Shown in pieces: positions 15,713 to 21,767 of a stretch of DNA of 24,012 nucleotides. A program made the position numbers and the translations under genes. Source of the DNA: VRUE01 sp035556755 (lineage in GTDB: Bacteria; Actinomycetota; Thermoleophilia; Solirubrobacterales; 70-9); the NCBI GenBank assembly GCA_035556755.1, contig DATMEP010000146.1, positions 1 through 24,012 of the forward strand. Reading direction: 5' to 3'. Position 1 is the stretch's first letter. Every line of letters begins with the position of its first letter. The notes under the pieces are model-generated. The model had not been told where the DNA came from and made no database searches. It saw only the letters and a program-made list of their open reading frames with translations.

Positions 15713-17038
15713 ATGAAGCTCGACGACTGGCTAGACCAGAGATCCCAGACCTGCCCCGACCGGATCGCGCTCGTCGCGGACGGGTCCGCGGTGACCTACG
15801 CCGAGCTGGAGGCGGAGGCGACCTGGGTGGCGCGGCGGCTGGAGGCGCACGGGGTGCGGCGCGGTTCGGTCGCTGCGCTGACGATGGAGCCGCGGCGCGA
15901 GCAGGTGGTCCTGGTCCACGCCCTGATGAAGGTCGGCGCCGTCCTGCTCCCGCTCAGCCCTCGCCTCACCGAGGCCGAGCGGGCCGCGGTGATCGCAAGC
16001 GAGGAGCCGACCGTCGAGCTCAGCGATCCCGGGCAGCTGACCCAGACCGAGGCCGACCTGCCCCTGCTCGGCGAGCACGACATGGACGCCCCCTGCTGCC
16101 GGGTGCTGACCAGCGGCAGCAGCGGTACCCCCAACCCGGTCGAGCTGACCTACGGCAACTTCCTCTGGAACGCGGTCGGCTCGGCCTTCAACATCGGCGT
16201 CGAGCCGGAGGACCGATGGCTCTGCTGCCTGCCGCTCAGCCACATCTCCGGGCTGGGGATCGTGATGCGCTCGGTGATCTACGGGACGACCGCCGTGCTC
16301 CACGACGGCTTCGACGTCGACCGCGTCGCCGCCGCGCTCGAAGGCGACGACATAACAGTCGTCTCGCTGGTGACGACGATGCTGACCCGTCTGCTTGAGG
16401 CCGGTGCCGATCTCTCCGGACCGCGAGCGATCCTCGTCGGCGGCGGGCCGGTGCCGGAGGAGCCGCTCGAAGAGGCGACCCGGCGTGGCGCGACAGTCGT
16501 GCAGACCTACGGGCTCACGGAGGCCTGCTCGCAGGTGACGACCCTCGCTCCCGCCGACGCCAAGCGCAAGCTCGGCTCGGCCGGACGGCCGCTGCTCACC
16601 ACCCACCTGCGGATCCTGGACGGCGAGATCCTGGTTCAGGGACCAACCGTCGCGCCGAGCCGCATCGACGCCGACGGCTGGCTGCACACCGGCGACCTCG
16701 GCCGCATCGACGAGGAGGGATTCCTCTACGTCGAGGACCGGATCGACGACATGATCGTCAGCGGCGGCGAGAACGTCGTCCCGGCCGAAGTCGAGCAGGT
16801 GCTGCTGCGCCACCCGGAGGTCGCCGACGCCGCCGTGGTCGGTCGCGAGGACCCCGAGTGGCAGCAGGCGGTGACCGCGGTCGTCGTCCTCGTCGACGGC
16901 TCCGATGCGACCCCGGACGAGCTGCGCCGCCACTGCGCCGAGCAGCTGGCGGGCTTCAAGGTGCCGAAGCGGGTCGAGCTGGCTGCGGCGCTGCCGCGAA
17001 CGCCCTCGGGCAAGCTCCTGCGCAGAGCGCTCCGATAG
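15713..17038 (+). CDS. menE: o-Succinylbenzoate-CoA ligase
   Basis: This ANL-superfamily adenylating enzyme of 441 residues activates o-succinylbenzoate with ATP and CoA. The phosphate-binding loop is TSGSSGTPNPVELTYGN (133-149), the aromatic/Thr-Glu motif TYGLTEACSQ (265-274), the adenylate-binding Asp327 lies in LHTGDLGR, the hinge region is DRIDDMIVSGGENV and the C-terminal catalytic Lys434 is in PRTPSGKLLRRALR. The compact size (~440 rather than 500-550) fits MenE. ATG 15713 is chosen because the family N-terminus (WLDQRSQTCPDRIAL) starts at once; the frame is open upstream only by chance. The ilvC start follows after 11 nt, suggesting co-transcription. The substrate is set by the neighbouring men genes. 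Confidence 0.92.
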   Translation: MKLDDWLDQRSQTCPDRIALVADGSAVTYAELEAEATWVARRLEAHGVRRGSVAALTMEPRREQVVLVHALMKVGAVLLPLSPRLTEAERAAVIASEEPTVELSDPGQLTQTEADLPLLGEHDMDAPCCRVLTSGSSGTPNPVELTYGNFLWNAVGSAFNIGVEPEDRWLCCLPLSHISGLGIVMRSVIYGTTAVLHDGFDVDRVAAALEGDDITVVSLVTTMLTRLLEAGADLSGPRAILVGGGPVPEEPLEEATRRGATVVQTYGLTEACSQVTTLAPADAKRKLGSAGRPLLTTHLRILDGEILVQGPTVAPSRIDADGWLHTGDLGRIDEEGFLYVEDRIDDMIVSGGENVVPAEVEQVLLRHPEVADAAVVGREDPEWQQAVTAVVVLVDGSDATPDELRRHCAEQLAGFKVPKRVELAAALPRTPSGKLLRRALR

Positions 17039-17049
17039 CCTCCTCGACC

Positions 17050-18054
17050 ATGAAAACCGACGACATCTATTACGACAAAGACGCCGATCTCTCCAAGCTG
17101 CAGGGCAAGACCGTCGCCATCCTCGGCTACGGCTCGCAGGGCCACGCCCACGCCCTCAACCTGAAGGACTCCGGGGTCGACGTCGTCGTCGGCCTGCGCC
17201 CCGACTCCTCCAGCCGCGCGAAGGCCGAAGAGGCCGGCCTCGAGGTGCTCGACATCGCCGAAGCGACGAGCCGCGGCGACGCCGTCATGGTGCTGCTTCC
17301 CGACGAGAAACAGGCCGAGGTCTGGGAGGCGGAGATCGCCGACGGGATCGCCCCCGGCAACCTGCTCCTTTTCGCGCACGGCTTCTCGATCCACTTCGAG
17401 CAGATCCAGCCGCCCCCGGGCGTCGACATCGGCATGATCGCCCCCAAGGGCCCCGGCCACCTGGTCCGGCGCCAGTACGAGGAAGACCGCGGCGTGCCCT
17501 GCCTGATGGCCGTCCACCAGGACGCGACCGGCGACGCCCACGATCTGGTGCTCGCCTACGCCGCCGGGATCGGCGGCGGCCGCGCCGCGATCATCGAGAC
17601 GAGCTTCAAGGACGAGTGCGAGACCGACCTCTTCGGCGAGCAGGCCGTCCTCTGCGGCGGCGCCTCGGAGCTGGTCAGAGCGGGCTTCGAGACCCTGGTC
17701 GAGGCCGGCTACGACCCCCGCCTTGCCTACTTCGAGTGCCTGCACGAGCTGAAGTTGATCGCCGATCTGATGTACGAGAAGGGGGTGCAGGGGATGCGCT
17801 ACTCGATCTCCAACACCGCCGAGTACGGCGACATGACCCGCGGCAAGCGCGTGATCGGCGAGGAGTCGCGGGCGGCGATGAAGGAGATCCTCGGCGAGAT
17901 CCAGTCGGGCGAGTTCGCCAAAGAGTGGATCGCCGAGAACCGTGCCGGCGGCGAGAACCTCTCGCGGATGCGCGAGGAGGGCGCCGGTCACGAAGTCGAG
18001 GAGGTCGGCAAGGACCTTCGCGACATGATGCCCTGGATCGACCAGAAGTTCTAG
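17050..18054 (+). CDS. ilvC: Ketol-acid reductoisomerase, class I
   Basis: The 334-residue enzyme isomerises and reduces acetolactate (or acetohydroxybutyrate) to the dihydroxy acid. The N-terminal Rossmann domain has GYGSQGHAHALNL (26-38) and a short loop LRPDSSSRAKAEEAG after beta2, which in the family contacts NADPH. His110 (FAHGF) and PKGPGHLVRRQY precede the knotted C-terminal domain with metal ligands Asp193 and Glu197 (ETDLFGEQ), Glu229 and Glu233 (YFECLHELK) and substrate-binding Ser254 (SISNTAEYGD). Length is that of class I. It follows menE by 11 nt and is separated from ilvBN by the men cluster. Downstream, a structured repeat begins within about 20-30 nt of the stop. Confidence 0.97.
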   Translation: MKTDDIYYDKDADLSKLQGKTVAILGYGSQGHAHALNLKDSGVDVVVGLRPDSSSRAKAEEAGLEVLDIAEATSRGDAVMVLLPDEKQAEVWEAEIADGIAPGNLLLFAHGFSIHFEQIQPPPGVDIGMIAPKGPGHLVRRQYEEDRGVPCLMAVHQDATGDAHDLVLAYAAGIGGGRAAIIETSFKDECETDLFGEQAVLCGGASELVRAGFETLVEAGYDPRLAYFECLHELKLIADLMYEKGVQGMRYSISNTAEYGDMTRGKRVIGEESRAAMKEILGEIQSGEFAKEWIAENRAGGENLSRMREEGAGHEVEEVGKDLRDMMPWIDQKF

Positions 18055-18084
18055 GCGGCAGCAGGGTGGGGGACGGGCGCTGGT

Positions 18085-18209
18085 GCCTGTCTCCGTGAAT
18101 TGATGTCGCACGCGCCCTTCGGGCGCTTAGCGACTATGTGAGAGCGCGGCTTCGCCGCGCAGAAACCGGATTGCATAGGCCGCCTTCGGCGACATTCCCG
18201 GAGACAGGC
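18085..18209 (+). repeat. Structured cloverleaf-like repeat, copy 1 (3' of ilvC, sense)
   Basis: The core is 18097-18197, starting GAATTGATGTCG and ending CGACATTC, which pair with a TTGA bulge. Hairpin A is GCGCCC (18112-18117) with GGGCGC (18121-18126), loop TTC. Hairpin B is GCGCGGC (18144-18150) with GCCGCGC (18154-18160), loop TTC. Hairpin C is CGCC (18181-18184) with GGCG (18188-18191), loop TTC. Outside the core, GCCTGTCTCCG (18085-18095) pairs perfectly with CGGAGACAGGC (18199-18209); GGT/ACC and CGGGC/GCCCG further out extend the stem, with bulges, to 18074-18220. By hand count the core matches copy 2 at about 83% of ~101 aligned positions. It could be a 3'-UTR RNA structure, a terminator-associated element or a mobile palindromic repeat. 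Confidence 0.82.
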
Positions 18210-18220
18210 CCCACCGCCCG

Positions 18221-18384
18221 CCTCTCAAACAGCTTCCGGCTGGCTGAGCTGGCTCACTTCCGGCGTTGAAGGCCAACGCCCCGGCGTCGAAGCTGAACAG
18301 CTCCGGCGACAGAGCGCGACGGCTTTTTTACAGCGAGCTGTTCGCGTCGGCGGCTGATCCTCATGGAGCAGATCGGTGTGATGA
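18221..18384. other. Hairpin-rich spacer between the two structured repeats
   Basis: It contains TGAG/CTCA (18245-18256), GGCGTTG (18262-18268) pairing with CAACGCC (18274-18280) around AAGGC, AGCT/AGCT (18291-18302), and GAACAGCTC (18295-18303) matching GAGCTGTTC (18335-18343) as a 9-bp inverted repeat enclosing a T6 run at 18324-18329. No gene is supported. The T run is not directly preceded by a stable hairpin, so I do not call it an intrinsic terminator. Confidence 0.55.
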
Positions 18385-18533
18385 AGGAGCCCGGTAGTGC
18401 TCTGGGCGAATGTCGCCGACAGGCGGCGATATGCAATCTGTCTACTGCGCGGCGTAGCCGCGCTCAACCTCAGTCGCTAAGCGGGCAAAGCCCGCGTGCG
18501 ACATCAATTCGCCCAGAGGACTACCGGGCTCCT
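18385..18533 (-). repeat. Structured cloverleaf-like repeat, copy 2 (3' of the cupin gene, sense)
   Basis: The core is 18408-18510, read on the minus strand. On the plus strand, hairpin A is GCGGGC (18481-18486) with GCCCGC (18490-18495), loop AAA; hairpin B is GCGCGGC (18447-18453) with GCCGCGC (18457-18463), loop GTA; hairpin C is CGCC (18414-18417) with GGCG (18422-18425). The outer stem is very long: AGGAGCCCGGTAGT (18385-18398) pairs perfectly with 18520-18533, then after one G/G mismatch CTCTGGGCGAA (18400-18410) pairs with TTCGCCCAGAG (18508-18518), and TGT/ACA follows across the conserved 4-nt bulge. The cupin stop codon is only 12 nt away, so this lies in that gene's 3' end. Confidence 0.83.
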
Positions 18534-18545
18534 CTCCCAGACAGC

Positions 18546-18977
18546 TCAGGCCCCAGGGGGACCGTCTGGGCCGAAGCGGGTCTCGCCCTCGGGGAGCTTG
18601 CCGTCGCGGCCGACGTAGCCGTCCTTGCCGCCGACGACGACGTAGACGGCGTCTTCGGAGTCGCTGCGGTTGCGGATCTTGCGGACGGTGGGGGCGTCGA
18701 CCCAGGCGAGTCCGCCGGGGTTCAGCTGATGGGTCGAGCCGTCGCCGAACTCGATCTCGATCTGGCCGCTGTGGAGGAAGTAGAGCTCCTCCTGCTCCTC
18801 GTGCAGATGGCCACCGGTCTCGTAGGAGGGAGGGATGACGATCGCGTTGGCGCCGAAGGCGTTGACCCCGAGGCCCTTGCGGATCTTGCGGAACCCGTAG
18901 CCCTCGCCGAGGTCGTCGAGGTGGGCGACGGAATAGCCCTCGCCCTTGACGACTCCGTTGTCGCTATCTGCGCTCAC
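18546..18977 (-). CDS. Small single-domain cupin protein
   Basis: A 143-residue cytoplasmic protein with one cupin barrel. Cupin motif 1 is GGHLHEEQEELYFLHSG (55-71), with His57, His59 and a Glu at 63/64 as probable metal ligands; motif 2 is weaker (LNPGGLAWVDAPTVRKIRN, 85-103), with the usual His replaced by Val. No signal peptide. Such proteins may be sugar or amino-acid-derived isomerases, dioxygenases or non-catalytic binders; the specific role is unknown. The GTG at 18975-18977 is chosen because a TAGTCT box lies exactly 7 nt upstream and the longer frame would run into the divergent serC. serC starts 49 nt away on the opposite strand. Confidence 0.82.
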   Translation of the reverse strand: MSADSDNGVVKGEGYSVAHLDDLGEGYGFRKIRKGLGVNAFGANAIVIPPSYETGGHLHEEQEELYFLHSGQIEIEFGDGSTHQLNPGGLAWVDAPTVRKIRNRSDSEDAVYVVVGGKDGYVGRDGKLPEGETRFGPDGPPGA

Positions 18978-18984
18978 GGCGGAC

Positions 18985-18990
18985 AGACTA
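18985..18990 (-). promoter_or_regulatory. Candidate -10 box, leaderless spacing, cupin gene
   Basis: On the minus strand TAGTCT is followed by 7 nt and then GTG at 18977. TTATTG 16 nt upstream is a poor -35 candidate. It supports the short cupin start. Confidence 0.42.
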
Positions 18991-19009
18991 GTCCACCCGC
19001 GGCGGTCAA

Positions 19010-19015
19010 TAACCT
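19010..19015 (+). promoter_or_regulatory. Candidate -10 box before serC
   Basis: TAACCT matches TANNNT and ends 11 nt before the serC ATG at 19027. No Shine-Dalgarno follows. No -35 was recognised. Confidence 0.33.
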
Positions 19016-19026
19016 GTCGCTCCCCG

Positions 19027-20166
19027 ATGGCACTCTCCACCGCAGCGCAGATCCCAACCGACCTCAAGCCCGCCGACGGGCGGTTCGGCTGTGGGCCCTC
19101 GAAGGTGCGGCCCGAGGCGCTGGCCAAGCTGGCCGAGCGCGCCGACCTGATGGGGACCTCGCACCGGCAGGCGCCGGTAAGGGATCTGGTCGGGCAGGTC
19201 CGCGACGGCCTCGGCGAGCTGTTCGGGCTGCCCGACGGCTACGAGGTCGCGCTCGGCAACGGCGGTGCGACCGCCTTCTGGGACGCCGCCGCGGCATGGT
19301 TGGTCCGCGAACGCGCTCTCCACCTCGTCTACGGCGAGTTCTCCGGGAAGTTCGCCAAGGCGACCGCGGGGGCGCCCTTCCTCGCCGACCCGATCGTGGT
19401 CGAGGCAGAGCCCGGCGACGCGCCCGCGCCGGCCGCGGACCCCGGCGCCGATGTCATTGCCTGGGCTCACAACGAGACCTCGACCGGGGTGATGGTCGAG
19501 GTGCGACGCCCGGCCGATGCCGGTGACGCCCTGGTCCTGATCGACGGCACTTCGGGTGCGGGCGGACTGCCGCTCGACGCTTCGCAGGCCGACGCCTATT
19601 ACTTCGCCCCGCAGAAGGCCTTCGGCGCCGACGGCGGGCTCTGGCTGGCCCTGCTCAGCCCGGCGGCGATCGCGCGGGCGGAGCAGCTCGACGGGGCTCC
19701 CAACCGCTGGCAGCCGGCCTTCCTCTCGCTGCCGACCGCGATCGAGAACTCGCGCAAGAACCAGACCTACAACACGCCGGCCCTGGCGACCCTGCTGCTG
19801 CTCGCCGACCAGGTCGAGTGGATGCTCGGCAACGGCGGCCTGGAGTGGTGTGTGGGACGGACCCGGGCCTCCTCCGGGCACCTCTACGGCTGGGCCGAGG
19901 GCGCCGACTTCGCCTCGCCCTTCGTCGCCGACCCGGCGAAGCGCTCCCTGGTCGTCGGCACGATCGACTTCGACGACTCGGTCGACGCGGCCGCCCTGGC
20001 GACGACGCTGCGCGCCAACGGCATCGTCGACGTCGAGCCCTATCGCAAGCTCGGTCGCAACCAGCTCCGTGTCGGGACGTTCCCCGCGGTCGATCCGGCC
20101 GACGTCGAGGCACTGACCGCGTGCGTCGACTGGGTGATCGAGAACGCGCCCGAGGTGCGTCCGTGA
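19027..20166 (+). CDS. serC: Phosphoserine aminotransferase (actinobacterial type)
   Basis: The 379-residue class V PLP aminotransferase converts 3-phosphohydroxypyruvate and glutamate to phosphoserine. It has DGRFGCGPSKVRPEAL (17-32), MGTSHRQAPVRDLV, GNGGATAFWD, AHNETSTGV (147-155) and the PLP Lys197 in YYFAPQKAFGADGG. The sequence follows the divergent SerC type found in actinobacteria such as Mycobacterium rather than the E. coli type. ATG 19027 is preferred to the upstream extension, which would overlap the cupin gene. serA follows with a 4-nt GTGA overlap, so the two serine-synthesis genes are translationally coupled; serB is not in the window. Confidence 0.93.
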   Translation: MALSTAAQIPTDLKPADGRFGCGPSKVRPEALAKLAERADLMGTSHRQAPVRDLVGQVRDGLGELFGLPDGYEVALGNGGATAFWDAAAAWLVRERALHLVYGEFSGKFAKATAGAPFLADPIVVEAEPGDAPAPAADPGADVIAWAHNETSTGVMVEVRRPADAGDALVLIDGTSGAGGLPLDASQADAYYFAPQKAFGADGGLWLALLSPAAIARAEQLDGAPNRWQPAFLSLPTAIENSRKNQTYNTPALATLLLLADQVEWMLGNGGLEWCVGRTRASSGHLYGWAEGADFASPFVADPAKRSLVVGTIDFDDSVDAAALATTLRANGIVDVEPYRKLGRNQLRVGTFPAVDPADVEALTACVDWVIENAPEVRP

Positions 20167-21743
20167 GGGTCCTGGTCAAGGAGAAGATCGCCGACTCGGG
20201 GGTCGAGCTGCTGCGCGAGAACTTCGACGTCGACCTCGGGCTCGAGATGTCGGACGAGGAGCTGATGGATTCGATTGGCTCCTACGACGCGATCCTGGTC
20301 CGTTCCGCCACCCAGGTGACCCCGGAGCTGATCGAGCGGGCAGAGCGACTGAAGGTGATCGGCAGGGCCGGCACGGGGGTCGACAACGTCGACATTCCGG
20401 CGGCGACGCGCCGCGGCATCGTCGTCGCCAACGCGCCCGAATCGAACTCCGTCGCTGCCGCCGAGCACACCGTGGCGCTGATGCTGGCCCTCTGCCGCAA
20501 CGTCCCGCAGGCGCAGGCGACGCTGGTCGCCGGCGAGTGGCAGCGGTCCCGCTTCAAGGGCGCCGAGCTGTATGGCAAGACGCTGGGAGTGATCGGTTTC
20601 GGCCGCATCGGCCAGCTCGTTGCGAAACGGGCCCGGGGATTCGAGATGGACGTCGTCGCCTTCGACAAGTTCGTCTCCGCCGAGCGCTTCCGGGAGCTCG
20701 GCGTCGAGGGTGTCGCCGAGCTTGATGAGCTGCTGGGCCGGGCCGACGTCGTCACCCTGCACACGCCGAAGACGCCGGAGACGATCGGCCTGATCGACGC
20801 CGAGGCGCTCGCCGCGATGAAAGAAGGGGCGCGCCTGGTCAACTGCGCCCGCGGCGAGCTGGTCGACCTCGACGCGGTGCTGGCCGCCCTGGAATCCGGC
20901 AGGCTGGCCGGAGCGGGGCTCGACGTGTTCCCCTCGGAGCCGTTCACCGACCACCCGATCTTCGCCCGCGACGACGTCGTCGTCACGCCCCACCTGGGTG
21001 CCTCGACCGCCGAGGCGCAGGACCGTGCCGGCGTGGTCACCGCCGAGCAGGTGACCGCCGCGCTGACCGGCGGGGTCGTCACCAACGCGGTCAACATCGC
21101 CGCCGTCCGCCCCGAGGAGATGGAGGCGCTGGCGCCGTTCGTGCCGCTCTGCGAAAAGCTCGGCCGCCTCGCCCAGGGCCTCGGCGACGGCTCGGTCGAC
21201 CGGGTCACAGCCGAATTCCGCGGCCGCATCGCGTCGCACGACACCCGCCTGCTCGGGATCGCGGTCCTCGTCGGGATTCTCTCCGGCCACACGGAGGAGC
21301 CGGTCAACCTGGTCAACGCCCCGCAGATGGCCGTGGAGCGCGGGATCGAGCTGACCGAGACCAAGGACACCGGCTCCGATGACTTCACCGAGCTGGTCAC
21401 CGTGAAGCTCGGCTCGGGCGATGACGCCGTCGAGGTGTCGGGAACCGGGGTCGGCCCCCGCAACGAGCCTTACCTGGTCGCGCTCTGGGGCGAGGGCTTC
21501 TACCTGCCCTTCGCCGACCATCTAGCGGTCTTCCGCTACGCCGACCGCCCGGGGATGATCGGCCGGGTCGGGACGATGTTCGGCGAGGAGGGGGTCAACA
21601 TCATCTCCGCGGCTGTCGGCGCCGAGGAGGACGGCAAGCGCGCGGTGATGGCGCTGACGACCGACGCCCCGGTGCGCGAGGAGACGATCGGCAAGATCCT
21701 CGAGCTCGACGGCTTCTCAATCGGTCGCTCAGTCGATCTCTAG
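20163..21743 (+). CDS. serA: D-3-phosphoglycerate dehydrogenase, type I (with ASB and ACT domains)
   Basis: The 526-residue enzyme oxidises 3-phosphoglycerate to phosphohydroxypyruvate with NAD. The nucleotide-binding motif is GFGRIG (145-150), and the catalytic residues are Arg230 (NCARGELVD), Glu259 (PSEPF) and His277 (TPHLGAST). Beyond residue ~310 there is an intervening (ASB) domain and from about 455 an ACT domain (FRYADRPGMIGRVGTMFGEEGVNI). This long form, as in Mycobacterium tuberculosis, is often inhibited by serine through the ACT domain. The start is GTG at 20163, inside the serC stop (GTGA). The start places MRVLV-type residues right at the domain start, as expected. Confidence 0.96.
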   Translation: MRVLVKEKIADSGVELLRENFDVDLGLEMSDEELMDSIGSYDAILVRSATQVTPELIERAERLKVIGRAGTGVDNVDIPAATRRGIVVANAPESNSVAAAEHTVALMLALCRNVPQAQATLVAGEWQRSRFKGAELYGKTLGVIGFGRIGQLVAKRARGFEMDVVAFDKFVSAERFRELGVEGVAELDELLGRADVVTLHTPKTPETIGLIDAEALAAMKEGARLVNCARGELVDLDAVLAALESGRLAGAGLDVFPSEPFTDHPIFARDDVVVTPHLGASTAEAQDRAGVVTAEQVTAALTGGVVTNAVNIAAVRPEEMEALAPFVPLCEKLGRLAQGLGDGSVDRVTAEFRGRIASHDTRLLGIAVLVGILSGHTEEPVNLVNAPQMAVERGIELTETKDTGSDDFTELVTVKLGSGDDAVEVSGTGVGPRNEPYLVALWGEGFYLPFADHLAVFRYADRPGMIGRVGTMFGEEGVNIISAAVGAEEDGKRAVMALTTDAPVREETIGKILELDGFSIGRSVDL

Positions 21744-21753
21744 CGGTCACGAG

Positions 21754-21759
21754 TAGGGT
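21754..21759 (+). promoter_or_regulatory. Candidate -10 box before the MDR oxidoreductase gene
   Basis: TAGGGT ends 8 nt before the ATG at 21768, in the 24-nt gap after serA. It may give the oxidoreductase gene its own short-leader promoter. No -35 was recognised. Confidence 0.33.
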
Positions 21760-21767
21760 TCTCGCGC

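Larger units (their letters stand above)
18055..18545. other. 491-nt non-coding region between convergent ilvC and cupin genes
   Basis: No convincing coding sequence lies here; the short open frames change composition at each hairpin. The region holds two inverted copies of a three-hairpin structured repeat (described separately) and a spacer of about 160 nt with smaller hairpins and a T6 run. It is by far the longest intergenic stretch of the window; others are below about 100 nt. Confidence 0.85.

Noticed and set aside
18085..18209. tRNA or tmRNA reading of the cloverleaf-like repeat
   Set aside because: Stem and loop sizes (3-nt loops, no T-loop or anticodon loop, no CCA) do not fit a tRNA.
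18324..18329. Intrinsic terminator at the T6 run
   Set aside because: No stable GC hairpin ends directly before the T run on either strand; the nearest perfect hairpin ends over 40 nt upstream.
18225..18467. Small minus-strand frames in the ilvC-cupin gap
   Set aside because: They run through the hairpins of the structured repeat, have no Shine-Dalgarno or TANNNT-start context, and show no domain-like composition.
18085..18533. CRISPR array
   Set aside because: There are only two copies, in inverted orientation, without regular spacers or cas genes.
20040..21521. Long minus-strand open frames opposite serC/serA (393 and 493 codons)
   Set aside because: The opposite strand carries SerC and SerA with intact motifs; the antisense products show no family features.
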